A stretch of DNA of 5,720 nucleotides, taken from Anaerolineae bacterium. Lineage in GTDB: Bacteria > Chloroflexota > Anaerolineae > 4572-78 > NAK82. The notes beneath the pieces were generated by a model. The model did no database searches. It worked only from the letters and a program-made list of their open reading frames with translations, and was not told the origin of the DNA. A program made the translations under genes and the position numbers. Positions 5,550-5,720 of this stretch are shown one piece after another. The stretch lies in contig JAUVPY010000206.1 of the NCBI GenBank assembly GCA_030598425.1, positions 1 to 5,720 on the forward strand. Direction: 5' to 3'. The first letter of the stretch is position 1. Every line of letters starts with the position of its first letter.

Positions 5550-5720
5550 ATGCAAGACGAGATAATTCATATTACGGAATCTGATATGGAATGCTTGAGG
5601 AAATTGCTCAAGGCTGAGAAGAGATTTGATAAGTCTGGTAGAGACGATTTGCAGAATTTGGAGGCAAAATTGGACCAAAGCCAGTTGATTGCTCAAAGAG
5701 AGGTGCCCAAAGATGTCATC
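5550..5720 (+). CDS. rnk: Rnk / GreA-GreB-family regulator, N-terminal part (runs off window)
   Basis: The first 57 codons of a gene cut by the right edge. The start ATG 5550 follows AAAGGAG (5533-5539, 10 nt away). The opening IIHITESDMECLRKLL and then LEAKLDQSQLIAQREVPKDVI follow the plan of Rnk (regulator of nucleoside diphosphate kinase), whose short helical N-terminal region ends with an E-x-(V/M)-P-x-D-V-V stretch just before the T-M-N-S of the GreA/GreB C-terminal domain. Rnk proteins are about 135-140 aa and bind RNA polymerase near the secondary channel. Only the N-terminal region is visible here, so the Gre-like domain itself is unseen. Codons are AT-richer than in the operon to the left. 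It is probably an independent transcription unit, with a leader shortened or altered by the element inserted 31 nt upstream. Confidence 0.72.
   Translation, partial: MQDEIIHITESDMECLRKLLKAEKRFDKSGRDDLQNLEAKLDQSQLIAQREVPKDVI

Overview
The window is bacterial accessory or metabolic DNA: compact, all on the + strand, with GTG and ATG starts and clear Shine-Dalgarno sequences. I see no rRNA, tRNA, CRISPR or phage gene. The phylum cannot be fixed from this sequence. The PII-like/CBS plus SLC13-type permease pairing and the GC-rich codons would fit a Chloroflexota-like bacterium, but that is a low-confidence guess.

Positions 2-5248 look like one transport operon. It opens with the 3' part of a gene for a PII-like domain fused to a CBS pair (its true start lies before the window). 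This overlaps by 4 nt (GTGA) a 420-aa ArsB/NhaD/SLC13-type (ion transporter superfamily) permease. A second, paralogous module follows: a stand-alone CBS-pair protein (2163-2645) and a second permease of the same family (preferred start GTG 2747, 427 aa). Eighteen nt later comes a 399-aa polytopic membrane protein. It looks like a cation/proton antiporter (CPA) relative, but I cannot find the usual ion-binding Asp/Asn signatures in it. The simplest reading is two permeases, each with a cytosolic nucleotide-sensing CBS partner, plus a divergent CPA-like partner. The substrate is not determined; Na+/H+, arsenite and organic anions are all known in the superfamily.

Positions 5249-5549 are non-coding and AT-richer. 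They begin with what may be a scar of a universal stress protein gene (5259-5320). Next is a 181-bp element (5338-5518) with perfect 15-bp terminal inverted repeats, flanked on both sides by the direct repeat TTTAAT. This is the signature of a MITE-like non-autonomous transposable element. It lies 31 nt upstream of the last gene, an Rnk/GreA-GreB-family regulator that runs off the right edge (5550-5720).

The most novel items are the MITE-like element, the degenerate CPA-like protein in the operon, and the duplicated regulator-permease modules in which one regulator has a PII-like domain and the other does not.
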